Shown here piece by piece: positions 1-8,187 of a stretch of DNA of 64,000 bases. The position numbers and the translations under genes are program-made. Each line of letters opens with the position of its first letter. Within the stretch, counting starts at the first letter, position 1. This DNA is from UBA11524 sp964542315. GTDB lineage: Bacteria; Bacillota; Clostridia; Christensenellales; Aristaeellaceae. Location of the stretch: assembly GCA_964542315.1 (NCBI GenBank), contig CAZIUA010000001.1, positions 13,190 to 77,189 of the forward strand. Direction: 5' to 3'. Below the pieces are notes generated by a model. It was not told where the DNA came from. It saw only the letters and a list, made by a program, of their open reading frames with translations, and did not search any database.

Positions 1-1261
1 TCAGGTCGTGGTCGTAGAGGGTCGCGATGATCTCGCCGTCCAGCAGGATGACCGCGCGGTCATTGGCGGACACCAGGCGGATGCTGCGCAGCTCGTCCTC
101 GTTGGTCAGGACGGTGCGGTACAGGGTGTAGCCGTAATTCTGGCCCAGACGCTCCATGCTCATGGGGCAGACGCTGTGGATGGCGTCACGCTTGGCCAGC
201 AGCTCGCACAGGGGCTGGGAGGCGACATGGACCGCTTCGCCGTAGGCCTTGCGCGGGATCTCGGGGATGTCGATGGCCGGGAGCGCACCCTTGCGCGCCT
301 CGACGGCTTCCTTGAACAGGCGGTACTTCTCCGTGATGCGGCCGTCCTCGGTCAGCAGCGCGTCGTAGTCGTAGCTGGTCACGTCGGGGGTCAGCTTGTC
401 GTAGTAGTTGGAACCGTTCATCAGGCCGAAGGACGTGCCGCCGTGGAACATGTAGATGTTCACATGGCCCATGTCGAGGATGTCGGCGAAATCCTTGGCG
501 GAGGACGCCGCATCGGTGTGGGCATGCTTGCCGCAGCCCCAATGGTCGAACCAGCCGCACCAGAACTCCATGCACATCAGTGGCGAAATGCCCTGGGACT
601 GCATGTAGGCGAAGCGCTCCTTGGCGTGGGAGCCGAAGTTGCCAGTCTGGAACACGCCGTCCACCTTGCCGCAGGCCAGCATGTCATGCTCGGGGCCGTC
701 GGAGGTGACCAGGGGGACGTCGATGCCGCGCTCGATCATGCCGTCGCGCAGCTTGGCCAAATAGGTCTTGTCATCGCCGTAGGAGCCGTATTCGTTCTCC
801 ACCTGCATCATGATGATGGGGCCGCCGTGGGTGATCTGCAGGGGCGCCAGGCGGGGGAGCAGCTCGTCAAAATAGGCGAGGAATTCCTTCATATAAGGTT
901 CGTAGTCGCAGCGGAAGCGCATGCCGTCCTGCGCCAGCAGCCAGGCCGGGAAGCCGCCGAACTCCCACTCAGCACAGATATAGGGGGAGGGGCGGATGAT
1001 GACCCACAGCCCCAGCTCCTGGGCGATGCGGATGAAGGCGCACACGTCATGGTCGCCCTCGAAGTTGAATTCGCCGCGGTTGGGCTCATGGAAGTTCCAC
1101 GGGATGTAGGTCTCCACCGTGTTGCAGCCCATCGCCTTGAGCTTGAGCAGACGGTCGCGCCAGTATTCCGGCACGACGCGAAAATAATGGATGGAACCGG
1201 AAATGACCTGGAACTTTTCGCCGTTGAGATAGAAATCGTCCTTGATCTGGAAGATGCCCAC
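1..1261 (-). CDS. GH35 beta-galactosidase, 3' end cut by window edge
   Basis: Predicted retaining beta-galactosidase that removes terminal beta-galactose from oligosaccharides. 420 codons are visible and the C-terminus lies beyond base 1; bacterial GH35 enzymes usually run to about 580 residues or more. Seen: an N-terminal stretch containing GSIHYFR and ETYIPWNFHEP, the acid/base Glu in VENEYGSYG (about residue 155) and the nucleophile Glu in MCMEFWCGWFDHWG (about residue 231), all typical of the family. There is no signal peptide, so it is probably cytoplasmic. The start is GTG at 1261, chosen because GGAGG lies 10 bases upstream and no in-frame ATG fits. It lies 72 bases after a co-oriented GH43 gene, probably in one operon. 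Family confidence is high; substrate is inferred. Confidence 0.93.
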   Translation of the reverse strand, partial: MGIFQIKDDFYLNGEKFQVISGSIHYFRVVPEYWRDRLLKLKAMGCNTVETYIPWNFHEPNRGEFNFEGDHDVCAFIRIAQELGLWVIIRPSPYICAEWEFGGFPAWLLAQDGMRFRCDYEPYMKEFLAYFDELLPRLAPLQITHGGPIIMMQVENEYGSYGDDKTYLAKLRDGMIERGIDVPLVTSDGPEHDMLACGKVDGVFQTGNFGSHAKERFAYMQSQGISPLMCMEFWCGWFDHWGCGKHAHTDAASSAKDFADILDMGHVNIYMFHGGTSFGLMNGSNYYDKLTPDVTSYDYDALLTEDGRITEKYRLFKEAVEARKGALPAIDIPEIPRKAYGEAVHVASQPLCELLAKRDAIHSVCPMSMERLGQNYGYTLYRTVLTNEDELRSIRLVSANDRAVILLDGEIIATLYDHDL

Positions 1262-1333
1262 TTGTCAATAACCTCCGGGAGTCAGTTTTTCTTCTTATTT
1301 AATATGCATGCATGGTTCGCATGCGGGGGACGC

Positions 1334-2197
1334 TCATTTGCGCACCAGCAGGCCGTCCTTCTCCTCCACCTCGAAGAAGTAGGGACGTTCCTCCAGGTGG
1401 GTGTTGGGGGAGTGCAGGGTCATCATCAGCCGACCGTCCTTGGTGCGGAAGATCATGCCGTGGCCGCCATCCTTGCGGAAGAGAGGCTCCACCTGCTTGA
1501 ATTCGCCGGTGATCTCGCCATTGGTGCTGCGCGCCAGTCCCTGGGTGTAGCCGTCCTTGGAGAAGGCCGCCCAGAGCATGAGCAGCGTGCCGTCCGCCGT
1601 GCGCCACAGGAAGGGGCCGTCCGTCACGAAGGAAGGCTTGCCCAGCACGGGCCGCCCGGGGACGATCCATTCCGCCTCGGAGGCGGTGAAGAGCAGGCGC
1701 GGCGGGCCGGCCGGGGAGGTCAGATCATCGCTGAGCTGCATCGCCCAGATCTCGCCGTCGATGGCCTGCACCCACTCGTGGCAGAAGACGATCCACGGCT
1801 TGCCCTGGCTGTCCACATGGAAGGTGCCGTCCAGGCATTCCCAGTCCGCAGGGGTGATGCGGCCGTCGCTGTGGGGGACGAAGGGACCCATGGGGCTGTC
1901 CGCCTTGAGGATGCAGGTGCCGCGGCACACACCTTCCGTCTTGAAGGAAGCAAACATGTAGAATGCGCCCTGCCACGGATGCACTTCGGGCGCCCAGTAG
2001 TTCATGTCCGCCCAGAAGGTGCCGTCATTATGGAAGACCTCGTGCGCATCCGACCAGTTTTCCAGATCGTCGGACACATACACATCGAAGCCATCCGCCG
2101 CGCCCCAGCAGGTTCCGCCGCGGGTGCCGTAGAGGTAATACTTGCCCTCATGCAGGAGGACATAGGGATCCCGGATGTTGATATCCGTCAGCCTCAT
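1334..2197 (-). CDS. Glycoside hydrolase family 43 protein (cytoplasmic)
   Basis: A five-bladed-propeller GH43 enzyme of 287 residues, expected to release arabinose or xylose from small oligosaccharides. Seen: the N-terminal RDPYVLLHEGKYYLYGT segment that holds the catalytic base Asp, blade motifs such as MNYWAPEVHPWQGAFYMF, and a central CLDGTFHVD. The segment where many GH43 members carry EGP reads TDGPFLWR here, so the general acid is not obvious; I recall a GH43 subset with this feature and unclear specificity. The start is ATG at 2197 with GGAGG 11 bases upstream. There is no signal peptide. It precedes the GH35 gene on the same strand, suggesting joint intracellular processing of an arabinose/galactose side chain. 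Confidence 0.85.
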   Translation of the reverse strand: MRLTDINIRDPYVLLHEGKYYLYGTRGGTCWGAADGFDVYVSDDLENWSDAHEVFHNDGTFWADMNYWAPEVHPWQGAFYMFASFKTEGVCRGTCILKADSPMGPFVPHSDGRITPADWECLDGTFHVDSQGKPWIVFCHEWVQAIDGEIWAMQLSDDLTSPAGPPRLLFTASEAEWIVPGRPVLGKPSFVTDGPFLWRTADGTLLMLWAAFSKDGYTQGLARSTNGEITGEFKQVEPLFRKDGGHGMIFRTKDGRLMMTLHSPNTHLEERPYFFEVEEKDGLLVRK

Positions 2198-2351
2198 ATG
2201 CGAATAAACCTCCAAGAATTGTTGCCTGCCGTTAGTATAGCAAATCCGCGCGGAAAAAGCAATCCGGAAAACCGGCTTTTGCAGATTTGTCCCCGGCAGG
2301 AATCAGCAGGCGGCTGTCGAATCTCCAAGGGAAAAGGCGGAGGATGAGATC

Positions 2352-4118
2352 ATGCTGGAAGAATACTTTGCTGCACACCCCATTCAGGCGGTGCGGTATG
2401 CGTCCCTGTTTCCGAATGCGGCGGAAAGGGACAGGTGGCAGGCGGTCGCGGCGGAAGACCGGGCGGATCTGCTTGACTTGGCGGAAGAGTGGCGCAGCCA
2501 GCCCTATCCCGTTCTGACGGCGGGGCATTATGCGGCCTACTGCCGCACGGGCAGCCGAAAGGCTTGCGAGGATCCCTATTTCGCGCGGCGCGTGAAGCTC
2601 TGCTCGGCGGCGCTTCATGTGGCTTTGACCGGCACGGATGCGCTGCTCACCGATGTGGAGGACGGTCTGTGGCTCCTGTGCGAGGAGACCACCTGGGCCA
2701 TCAGCGCCCATGCAGGCCTAAACGATGCCCATCCTTTTCCGGATGACCGGGGGACGATCATCGACCTGTTTGCGGCTCAGACGGGGATGATCCTCTCCTT
2801 TGTGTGTCAGCTGCTGGATGGCATGCTGCATCCCGACCTGCGTGACCGCGTCCGCCGCGAGGTCGAACGGCGCGTCCTGCGCCCCTTTATGGAGAACGAC
2901 GGCGAATGGTGGATGGGTTTCGTCCGCAAAAACCTGAACAACTGGACGCCCTGGATCGTATCCAATGTGCTGATGACGGCCAATGTCTGGCAGTATGGCG
3001 GCGACAGGCTGATCCTGCGTGCCAGCGGCATGGTGGATCGCTGGCTGCGGTGCGTGCCGGAGGATGGCGGCTGCGACGAGGGGGCGGCCTACTGGAATAT
3101 GGCGGGCGGCGCCTTCCTGGATTGCCTGATGCTGCTGGAGAGCCTGTGCGGCGTGGATCTGTGGCAGGCGGAAAAGGTGCGGCGCATCATGGCGTATCCT
3201 TCACGCGTGTATCTGGGCAGCGGATGGTTCGCCAATTTCGCGGATTGCGATGCGCGCCCATGGCTCAGCGGCGAACGCCTGCAATATGCCGGCGAACGCA
3301 CGGGGGATGCGGCGCTGATCCGCATGGGACAGGAGATGCGCGGCCGTCCCTCGGATGAACTGGCCGATACGCCCCATCTCTCCCGGCTGCTGATGCGGCT
3401 CTTTTCCCATCCGGCGAAGGCGAGCGCCATGCAGGCGCGTCCGGATGTGTGGCTGCCCGACCTGCAGGTGCGCATCGTACATCGCGGCGGCCTGTCAGCG
3501 GCGATGAAGGGCGGTCACAATGACGAGAGCCATAACCACAATGACGTGGGCAGCTTCCTGCTGATGGCGGATGGCGGCATGCAGGCGGTGGACGCAGGCA
3601 ATATGGTCTACACTGCCAAGACCTTCTCCAGCCGCCGATATGAATTGTGGAATTGCCGCAGCCTGTATCACAGCGTGCCTGTCATCGGCGGTCAGGAGCA
3701 GCAGGCTGGCAGGGAATACGCCGCGCGGGATGTGCAGGCCACTGCGGACGGCATGACGCTGGACATGGCGGATGCCTATCCGGCGCAGGCGAAGGTCGCG
3801 CGATGCGTCCGCACGTTCCGCCTGACGGAGGAGCGTTTCACTGTGCAGGATGAGATCGCGTGCAGGGAGGCTCAGCCGGTCACATGGGTGCTGATGCTGC
3901 GCCATGAGCCGCTGCTGGTGCCGGGCGAAAGCGGATGCGCCCTGCGGGATCAGCGGATGCGTCTGCGCTGGGAGAGCGATGCGCCTCTGACCGTCCGGGC
4001 GGAGGCGATCGAAATCGACGATGCACGCATGGCCAAGACCTATCCGGGGACGCTGTGGCGGCTGATACTGACGGCGCCGCCGGCACGAGACCATGCGATG
4101 CGGATCTGCTTTGCATAA
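2352..4118 (+). CDS. Heparinase II/III-like polysaccharide lyase
   Basis: A 588-residue protein with an N-terminal alpha/alpha-toroid region (about 1-340) and a C-terminal beta-sandwich. The motif SHNHNDVGSFLLMADG near residue 390 is the heparinase II/III signature, with the His/Asn residues that form the metal/catalytic site. Family members eliminate uronic-acid-containing glycans (heparin, alginate, other uronans). No signal peptide is present (it starts MLEEYFAAHP), so if it is a lyase it acts on imported oligosaccharides. Start ATG 2352 follows GGCGGAGGATG at good spacing. It is divergent from the GH43/GH35 pair, with about 150 bases between, and convergent with dnaA. The substrate cannot be read from sequence. 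Confidence 0.82.
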   Translation: MLEEYFAAHPIQAVRYASLFPNAAERDRWQAVAAEDRADLLDLAEEWRSQPYPVLTAGHYAAYCRTGSRKACEDPYFARRVKLCSAALHVALTGTDALLTDVEDGLWLLCEETTWAISAHAGLNDAHPFPDDRGTIIDLFAAQTGMILSFVCQLLDGMLHPDLRDRVRREVERRVLRPFMENDGEWWMGFVRKNLNNWTPWIVSNVLMTANVWQYGGDRLILRASGMVDRWLRCVPEDGGCDEGAAYWNMAGGAFLDCLMLLESLCGVDLWQAEKVRRIMAYPSRVYLGSGWFANFADCDARPWLSGERLQYAGERTGDAALIRMGQEMRGRPSDELADTPHLSRLLMRLFSHPAKASAMQARPDVWLPDLQVRIVHRGGLSAAMKGGHNDESHNHNDVGSFLLMADGGMQAVDAGNMVYTAKTFSSRRYELWNCRSLYHSVPVIGGQEQQAGREYAARDVQATADGMTLDMADAYPAQAKVARCVRTFRLTEERFTVQDEIACREAQPVTWVLMLRHEPLLVPGESGCALRDQRMRLRWESDAPLTVRAEAIEIDDARMAKTYPGTLWRLILTAPPARDHAMRICFA

Positions 4119-4146
4119 TACGACCCAAACGGCATCGGGGGACATG

Positions 4147-4190
4147 AAAAAAAGGGGCGCCGCCTCCGCCATGGAGACAGCGCCCTTTTG
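4147..4190 (-). terminator. Terminator between heparinase-like gene and dnaA
   Basis: A GC-rich hairpin (GGGCGCTG paired with GGCGCCCC-side sequence, inner CTCC/GGAG pairs) is followed on the minus strand by a run of seven T. It ends dnaA and probably also stops transcription of the convergent lyase gene. Confidence 0.75.
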
Positions 4191-4197
4191 TGTTGCC

Positions 4198-5535
4198 TTA
4201 TTTGCCCTCAGCGATGAGGTTCTTGATGTCGCTGACCACATTGTTCATGCCGGTGGAGGCATCCTTGATGCTGGCGGCAATCTTGTCGCAGCCGTGCAGG
4301 ACGGTGGTGTGGTCGCGGTTGCCGAAGACCTGGCCGATCTGGGGCAGGCTCAGGTTGGTCATTTCGCGCGTGAGGTACATGGCGATCTGCCGGGGGACGG
4401 TGATCTCCCTGCGGCGGGAGTGGCAGATCAGGTCATTGACGGTGATGGAGTAATAATCCGCCACGGTCTGCATGATGGACTGGGGCGTGATCTCCTTGCG
4501 GGTCTGGGTGGAGAACAGGTCGCGCAGCGCCTCGTTGCACAGGGCGACGGAGATTTCCTTCTTGGTCAGATTGGAGTAGGCCACCAGACGGGTCAGGCTG
4601 CCTTCCAGCTCACGGATGTTGGAGTCGATATGGCTGGCAATGGTCTCCAGCACGGCGCCGTCCACATTGATGTGCTCGGATTCGGCGCGGCGCTTGAGGA
4701 TGGCGATACGCGTTTCGAAATCCGGCTTCTTGATGTCCGCCAGCAGGCCCCAGGCGAAACGGCTCTTCAGGCGATCCTCCAGACGGGCAATCTCCTGCGG
4801 CGGACGGTCCGACGTCAGGATGATCTGCTTGCCTGCGGTGTGCAGGGCGTTGAAGGTGTGGAAGAATTCCTCCTGGGTGGATTCCTTGCCGGCGATGAAC
4901 TGGATATCGTCCACCATCAGCACATCCACATTGCGGAAGCGGTTGCGGAACTGGACGTTGCGGTTCTGCTGGATGGCGGAGATCAGCTCATTGGTGAACT
5001 GCTCGCCGGGGATGCAGAGGATGCGCTTGGTCGGATTCTGCTCGAGGATGAAGTGGCCGATGGCGTGCATCAGGTGCGTCTTGCCCAGACCCACACCGCC
5101 GTAGATGAACAGGGGGTTGTAGGCCTGCGCGGGCGCCTCGGCAACGGCGAGGGAGGCCGCATGGGCAAAGCGGTTGCCGCCGCCCACCACGAACGTGTCG
5201 AAGGTGTATTTGGGGTTGAGCGTCACGCCGGTGATCTCGTCATCATCCTGCATGATCTCGGCCTTGGGCGCGGTGCGGGCCTGCAGCTCCGCGTTGGTCA
5301 GGATCTCCACGCTCATGCGGCGGCCTGCGGCGCGGCTCACCGCATCGGTGATGCGGGCATGATACATATTCATCAGCTGCGTGAGCATATTTTCCATTGT
5401 CACGCGCAGGATGAGGGTATCCCCCTCCAGGGCGACCGCCGTGAGGTTGTTGGCGATCCATGTCGTGTATAGGATGTGGTTGAGCTCAGCCTCCATCAGG
5501 GTACAGGCTTGTTCCCAAAGCTCCTTCATGTCCAT
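4198..5535 (-). CDS. dnaA: Chromosomal replication initiator DnaA
   Basis: Binds DnaA boxes at oriC, oligomerises with ATP and melts the duplex to start replication. 445 residues, normal length. Seen: N-terminal domain I (ELWEQACTLMEAEL), AAA+ domain with Walker A GGVGLGKTH (about 147) and Walker B VLMVDDIQF (about 205), sensor region ILTSDRPP, and the domain IV DNA-binding signature GNRDHTTVLHGCDKI near 405. Start ATG 5535 has AAAGGA upstream. A TTGAAA-17-TATGAT promoter and a DnaA box in the presumed leader suggest autoregulation. Odd point: the usual neighbours dnaN, recF and rpmH are absent; dnaA stands alone between a lyase gene and an unknown gene. Confidence 0.98.
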   Translation of the reverse strand: MDMKELWEQACTLMEAELNHILYTTWIANNLTAVALEGDTLILRVTMENMLTQLMNMYHARITDAVSRAAGRRMSVEILTNAELQARTAPKAEIMQDDDEITGVTLNPKYTFDTFVVGGGNRFAHAASLAVAEAPAQAYNPLFIYGGVGLGKTHLMHAIGHFILEQNPTKRILCIPGEQFTNELISAIQQNRNVQFRNRFRNVDVLMVDDIQFIAGKESTQEEFFHTFNALHTAGKQIILTSDRPPQEIARLEDRLKSRFAWGLLADIKKPDFETRIAILKRRAESEHINVDGAVLETIASHIDSNIRELEGSLTRLVAYSNLTKKEISVALCNEALRDLFSTQTRKEITPQSIMQTVADYYSITVNDLICHSRRREITVPRQIAMYLTREMTNLSLPQIGQVFGNRDHTTVLHGCDKIAASIKDASTGMNNVVSDIKNLIAEGK

Positions 5536-5707
5536 CGCTGATGTGTTCCTTTTCTTCAGTTTCGCTCCGTCCTTCGCCCTTTTTTGCCGGGGGAAGGGCT
5601 GTTTTTCTACGCCCTGGGCGGCGGTTGAAAAAAGGCGGCATTCACTCCCAGGCCGCCACCACTGTTTATGCAGGCCAGCCGGATGAAGCCGGCCGCTGTT
5701 ACATTCT

Positions 5708-5716
5708 TGTGGATAA
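5708..5716 (-). promoter_or_regulatory. Perfect DnaA box
   Basis: TGTGGATAA on plus, TTATCCACA on minus. It sits about 10-20 bases downstream of the predicted dnaA transcription start, where DnaA binding would repress its own gene or contribute to origin function. Confidence 0.75.
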
Positions 5717-5732
5717 CTTTGCGTTCTGTTTC

Positions 5733-5761
5733 ATCATATCACAGAGAGCGCCAAATTTCAA
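5733..5761 (-). promoter_or_regulatory. Predicted dnaA promoter
   Basis: On the minus strand, -35 TTGAAA (5761-5756), 17-base spacer, -10 TATGAT (5738-5733), about 200 bases upstream of the dnaA start codon. Confidence 0.65.
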
Positions 5762-5801
5762 GGGTTTCGCCAAAAGGAAATGCGTGAATGATGCAAAAGT
5801 C

Positions 5802-5810
5802 TGTTGATAA
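5802..5810 (-). promoter_or_regulatory. Near-consensus DnaA box
   Basis: TTATCAACA on minus, one change from TTATCCACA, 86 bases upstream of the perfect box and in the same orientation. Confidence 0.45.
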
Positions 5811-6072
5811 CTTTTCCCATGATATATTGTGCCAGGACAAATGTTCGCCACAATCCCTGCGAAAAAGACTGAATAAAGATGCAGAAACGAGCATGAAATG
5901 CATATTTCTTTGGGGCGGATCGTCAAAAAAAAGAGCAAAAAATGTATCGTGCAGGAATCAAACGCCCGAATGTCGAAATAAACAAGGCTTTCTCCGCGAT
6001 GCGGAAGGCTGCGACTGTCGAAAAAACACTGCGATCGCGCCGGGAAAACGCCGGTGCGCAGGAGGTGCCGGT

Positions 6073-6558
6073 ATGGCCATCATCATCCGCACGGAGGACG
6101 TCCGCGCCGCTCTGGCGCCCATGGTGGGCGAACGCTTTGCCGCCTGCACGCCGCTGTGTGCGGATACGGCGGACTGCCTGCGGAAGTACGCACCGTCCTG
6201 CATGACGCTGGAAGGGCTGTACGGCCGCGTGCGGGAATGCGTCTTTGGTGCGTTGTATGCGGCGCTGGGCCCGGAGATGGTGCTGACGCTGGAAAGCGGC
6301 ATCCGGCTGCGCATCCGCATTCGGGATGTGGATACCCTGGCGGATGCGGCGCTGGGCGTGCTGCTGGATGCGCTGCCGGCGGATCAGCTGCCGCTGGAGA
6401 GGCTGCGGAGCTTCGCGCTGCAGTCCGGGCTGCTGTGTGCGATGCGCGTGCTGCTGCAGCGGTACGGCACGGTGCTGCCGAGCCTGGAGCGGGAAACGCT
6501 CATCCGCATCGTGCGGGAGAATCACCCGGCGGATCGCTATTCGGACTGGCTGGCATGA
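6073..6558 (+). CDS. Hypothetical protein, 161 aa
   Basis: I do not recognise this protein. It is a 161-residue, mostly helical, Ala/Leu/Arg-rich protein (begins MAIIIRTEDVRAALAPMV) with two Cys near residues 22 and 27, no signal peptide and no clear membrane segment. The frame stays open upstream to 5788, but ATG 6073 is chosen because a perfect AGGAGGT lies 6 bases before it and the upstream part has low-GC intergenic composition. It is the first gene on the far side of the candidate origin, divergent from dnaA, and ends 31 bases before the zinc-binding protein gene, so the two may be co-transcribed. Confidence 0.7.
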   Translation: MAIIIRTEDVRAALAPMVGERFAACTPLCADTADCLRKYAPSCMTLEGLYGRVRECVFGALYAALGPEMVLTLESGIRLRIRIRDVDTLADAALGVLLDALPADQLPLERLRSFALQSGLLCAMRVLLQRYGTVLPSLERETLIRIVRENHPADRYSDWLA

Positions 6559-6589
6559 TGCCATTTGCCTTGTGTGAAAGGATGCTAAT

Positions 6590-7507
6590 ATGAAGAGAAT
6601 GCTGACCCTGATACTGGCCCTGATGCTCTGCCTGCCTGCCGCTATGGCGGAAGGGGAGTGCCATGTGGTGACATCGTTCTATCCCATCTACCTGTTCGCG
6701 ATGAACCTGCTGGACGGTGTGGACGGCGTGACGCTGACCAACCTGGCGGACAACAACACCGGCTGCCTGCATGATTACCAGCTGCAAACCGGCGACATGA
6801 AGGAGCTGGCGCGGGCGGATGTGTTCCTGATCAACGGTGCGGGCATGGAGAGCTACCTGTCCGGCGTGTTCGAGGCCTTCCCGGATCTGCCGGTGACGGA
6901 TGCCTCTGTTGGCGTTGCGCTGCTGGAGGAGGACGGCGAACATCATCATGACCATGATGAGGACGAAGACAGTCACGACCATGCGCACAACGCGCATATC
7001 TGGCTGGATGCGGAAAATGCCATCGTGATGGTGAACAACCTGGCCGATGGGCTGATGGCAGAGCTCTCCGCGCATGCGGAGACCATCGCGACCAACCGTG
7101 ATGCCTATGTGGCGCGCCTGTCCGCGCTGGACGCGGAACTGACCGAGGCACTTTCTTCACTGCCGAACAAGGACATCATCACCTTCCACGAGGCCTTCCC
7201 GTATTTCGCCCATGCCTACGGGCTGCATGTGGCGGCGGTGGTCAACCGTGACCCGGATGACGCGCTTTCGCCCCGTGCGCTGGCGGAGCTGTGCAAGACG
7301 GTCCGCGACCTGGGCGCGCCGCCGCTGTTCACTGAGCCGCAGTATGAGGATGTGGCCGCGCAGACCATCTCGCGCGAGACCGGCGCCCCCGTCTTCGCGC
7401 TGGATCCCATCGTGACCGGGCCGGAAAAGGACATTCCGCTGACCTATTATGAGGATGCCATGCGCCAGAACCTCGCCACCCTGCTGGTGGCGCTGGGGGG
7501 ACTTTGA
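6590..7507 (+). CDS. Metal (Zn/Mn) ABC transporter substrate-binding protein, ZnuA family
   Basis: Extracytoplasmic metal-binding protein of the cluster A-I family, 305 residues. Seen: signal peptide (LALMLCLPAAMAEGE), start of the fold at VVTSFYPIYLFAMN, His in CLHDYQL, an acidic His-rich loop (EHHHDHDEDEDSHDHAH, about 117-133) typical of zinc rather than manganese binders, His in NAHIWLD and TFHEAFPYFA, and the C-terminal Asp in ALDPI. No lipobox Cys follows the signal, although most Gram-positive members are lipoproteins, so retention at the membrane is unexplained. No permease or ATPase gene is adjacent; it must use a transporter encoded elsewhere or act as a free periplasmic-like zinc carrier. 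Confidence 0.88.
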   Translation: MKRMLTLILALMLCLPAAMAEGECHVVTSFYPIYLFAMNLLDGVDGVTLTNLADNNTGCLHDYQLQTGDMKELARADVFLINGAGMESYLSGVFEAFPDLPVTDASVGVALLEEDGEHHHDHDEDEDSHDHAHNAHIWLDAENAIVMVNNLADGLMAELSAHAETIATNRDAYVARLSALDAELTEALSSLPNKDIITFHEAFPYFAHAYGLHVAAVVNRDPDDALSPRALAELCKTVRDLGAPPLFTEPQYEDVAAQTISRETGAPVFALDPIVTGPEKDIPLTYYEDAMRQNLATLLVALGGL

Positions 7508-7559
7508 GGCGCTTTGCGTAATTGAGTTGATTTTTCTCCCAACACCCCCGCGTGCTGTG

Positions 7560-7603
7560 ATGCGAGGGCTTTCCGGTCGCCCTCGCGCTCCTTCGGATGC
7601 GAT
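7560..7603. repeat. Short intergenic repeat, copy 1 (GCTCCTTCGG type)
   Basis: Contains GGGCTTTCCGGTCGCCCTCG then CGCTCCTTCGGATGCGA. Nearly the same core recurs at 8044-8070, and a related one at 23818-23855. Confidence 0.55.
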
Positions 7604-7636
7604 TGGGTGGGCAGACACGCTCTGACATATTGGCAA

Positions 7637-7690
7637 TCCCTCAGTCCGCTTACGCTGACAGCTCCCTTTGCACAAGGGAGCCTTTTTTGC
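7637..7690 (+). repeat. Clostridial interspersed repeat with built-in terminator
   Basis: The sequence CCCTCAGTCCGCTTACGCTG followed by ACAGCTCCCTTTGCACAAGG resembles a short repeat I recall as very common between genes in gut Clostridia. Its second half forms GCTCCCTT/AAGGGAGC (7661-7681) followed by six T (7683-7688), a rho-independent terminator for the zinc-binding protein gene upstream. Confidence 0.6.
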
Positions 7691-7869
7691 GCACGCCTGT
7701 CGCTTTGACATGCCCCATGTGGGCGCTGTATGGATATGCTGCTCACCCCATCGCAAAAAAGGGACGAAGTCCTCAAGTATGCCTCTGCAACCACATTCCG
7801 CCCGACATTATCCCGCATCATCCGCAGGATGATGCCGCCTCTCACTGCCTCAAGGAAGAAGATCTGTAT

Positions 7870-8072
7870 GCGCGACGTGAGACAACCGGGGTCATCGACC
7901 CTTTAGGGAGTCGAGCCAAAGCTCGCACAGCCCCTTCAACAAGCACGCGGAACCAACGCCGAATGCATCACCGACCCGAACACGCAATGGGTGTCGAGAG
8001 GGTCGAAGACCCTTCGCGGGTGCAGGGCAGAGCCCGCCGTTCCCCCTCGCGCTCCTTCGGGTGCGAACGAGT
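7870..8072. repeat. Cluster of short palindromes (REP-like)
   Basis: Consecutive small inverted repeats: CGAGCCAAAGCTCG, GGGTCGAAGACCC, GCGGG...CCCGC and CTCGCGCTCCTTCGGGTGCG near the end. The arrangement is like mosaic intergenic REP units; no coding signal. Confidence 0.45.
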
Positions 8073-8130
8073 TGACAATTCTGCAAGCAATTTCCGCGTG
8101 CAGCTGCAACCCCTATCAGCATGAAACAAC

Positions 8131-8171
8131 AAACCCCGTTCATCGACAGAACATCGGTGAGCGGGGTTTTT
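8131..8171 (-). terminator. Terminator of the thioredoxin-like gene
   Basis: AAACCCCG and CGGGGTTT pair, extended by TTCATCGA/TCGGTGAG pairing, with a T-rich tract after it on the minus strand, 17 bases past the stop codon. Confidence 0.65.
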
Positions 8172-8187
8172 GATGCGTTTTGCAGGC

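Larger units (their letters stand above)
5536..6072. other. Intergenic region upstream of dnaA: candidate oriC
   Basis: 537 bases without a convincing gene. It holds one perfect DnaA box (TTATCCACA, read on minus, 5708-5716), a near-match TTATCAACA (5802-5810), the dnaA promoter, and an A/T-richer stretch (about 5730-5950) against a GC-rich background. This is fewer boxes than most Firmicute origins, so the assignment is tentative. Confidence 0.45.
7508..8187. other. 680-base gene-free stretch rich in short repeats and hairpins
   Basis: No credible gene. It holds two copies of a CCCTCGCGCTCCTTCGG-type repeat, one clostridial CAGTC...GACAGCTCCCTT...AAGGGAGCC unit that doubles as a terminator, a run of small palindromes (GAGCCAAAGCTC, GGGTCGAAGACCC, and others) and the terminator of the thioredoxin-like gene. 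An open frame spans 7597-8124 but has no family resemblance and runs straight through these palindromes. Confidence 0.7.

Noticed and set aside
8..2347. 779-codon plus-strand open frame across GH35 and GH43
   Set aside because: Both minus-strand genes carry catalytic motifs and ribosome sites; the plus frame has neither and runs over the gap between them.
5788..6072. Upstream extension of the hypothetical gene at 6073
   Set aside because: AT-rich origin-like sequence with no ribosome site; a perfect AGGAGGT directs the start at 6073.
7597..8124. 175-codon open frame in the repeat-rich gap
   Set aside because: Crosses several palindromes and a terminator; no ribosome site, no family resemblance.
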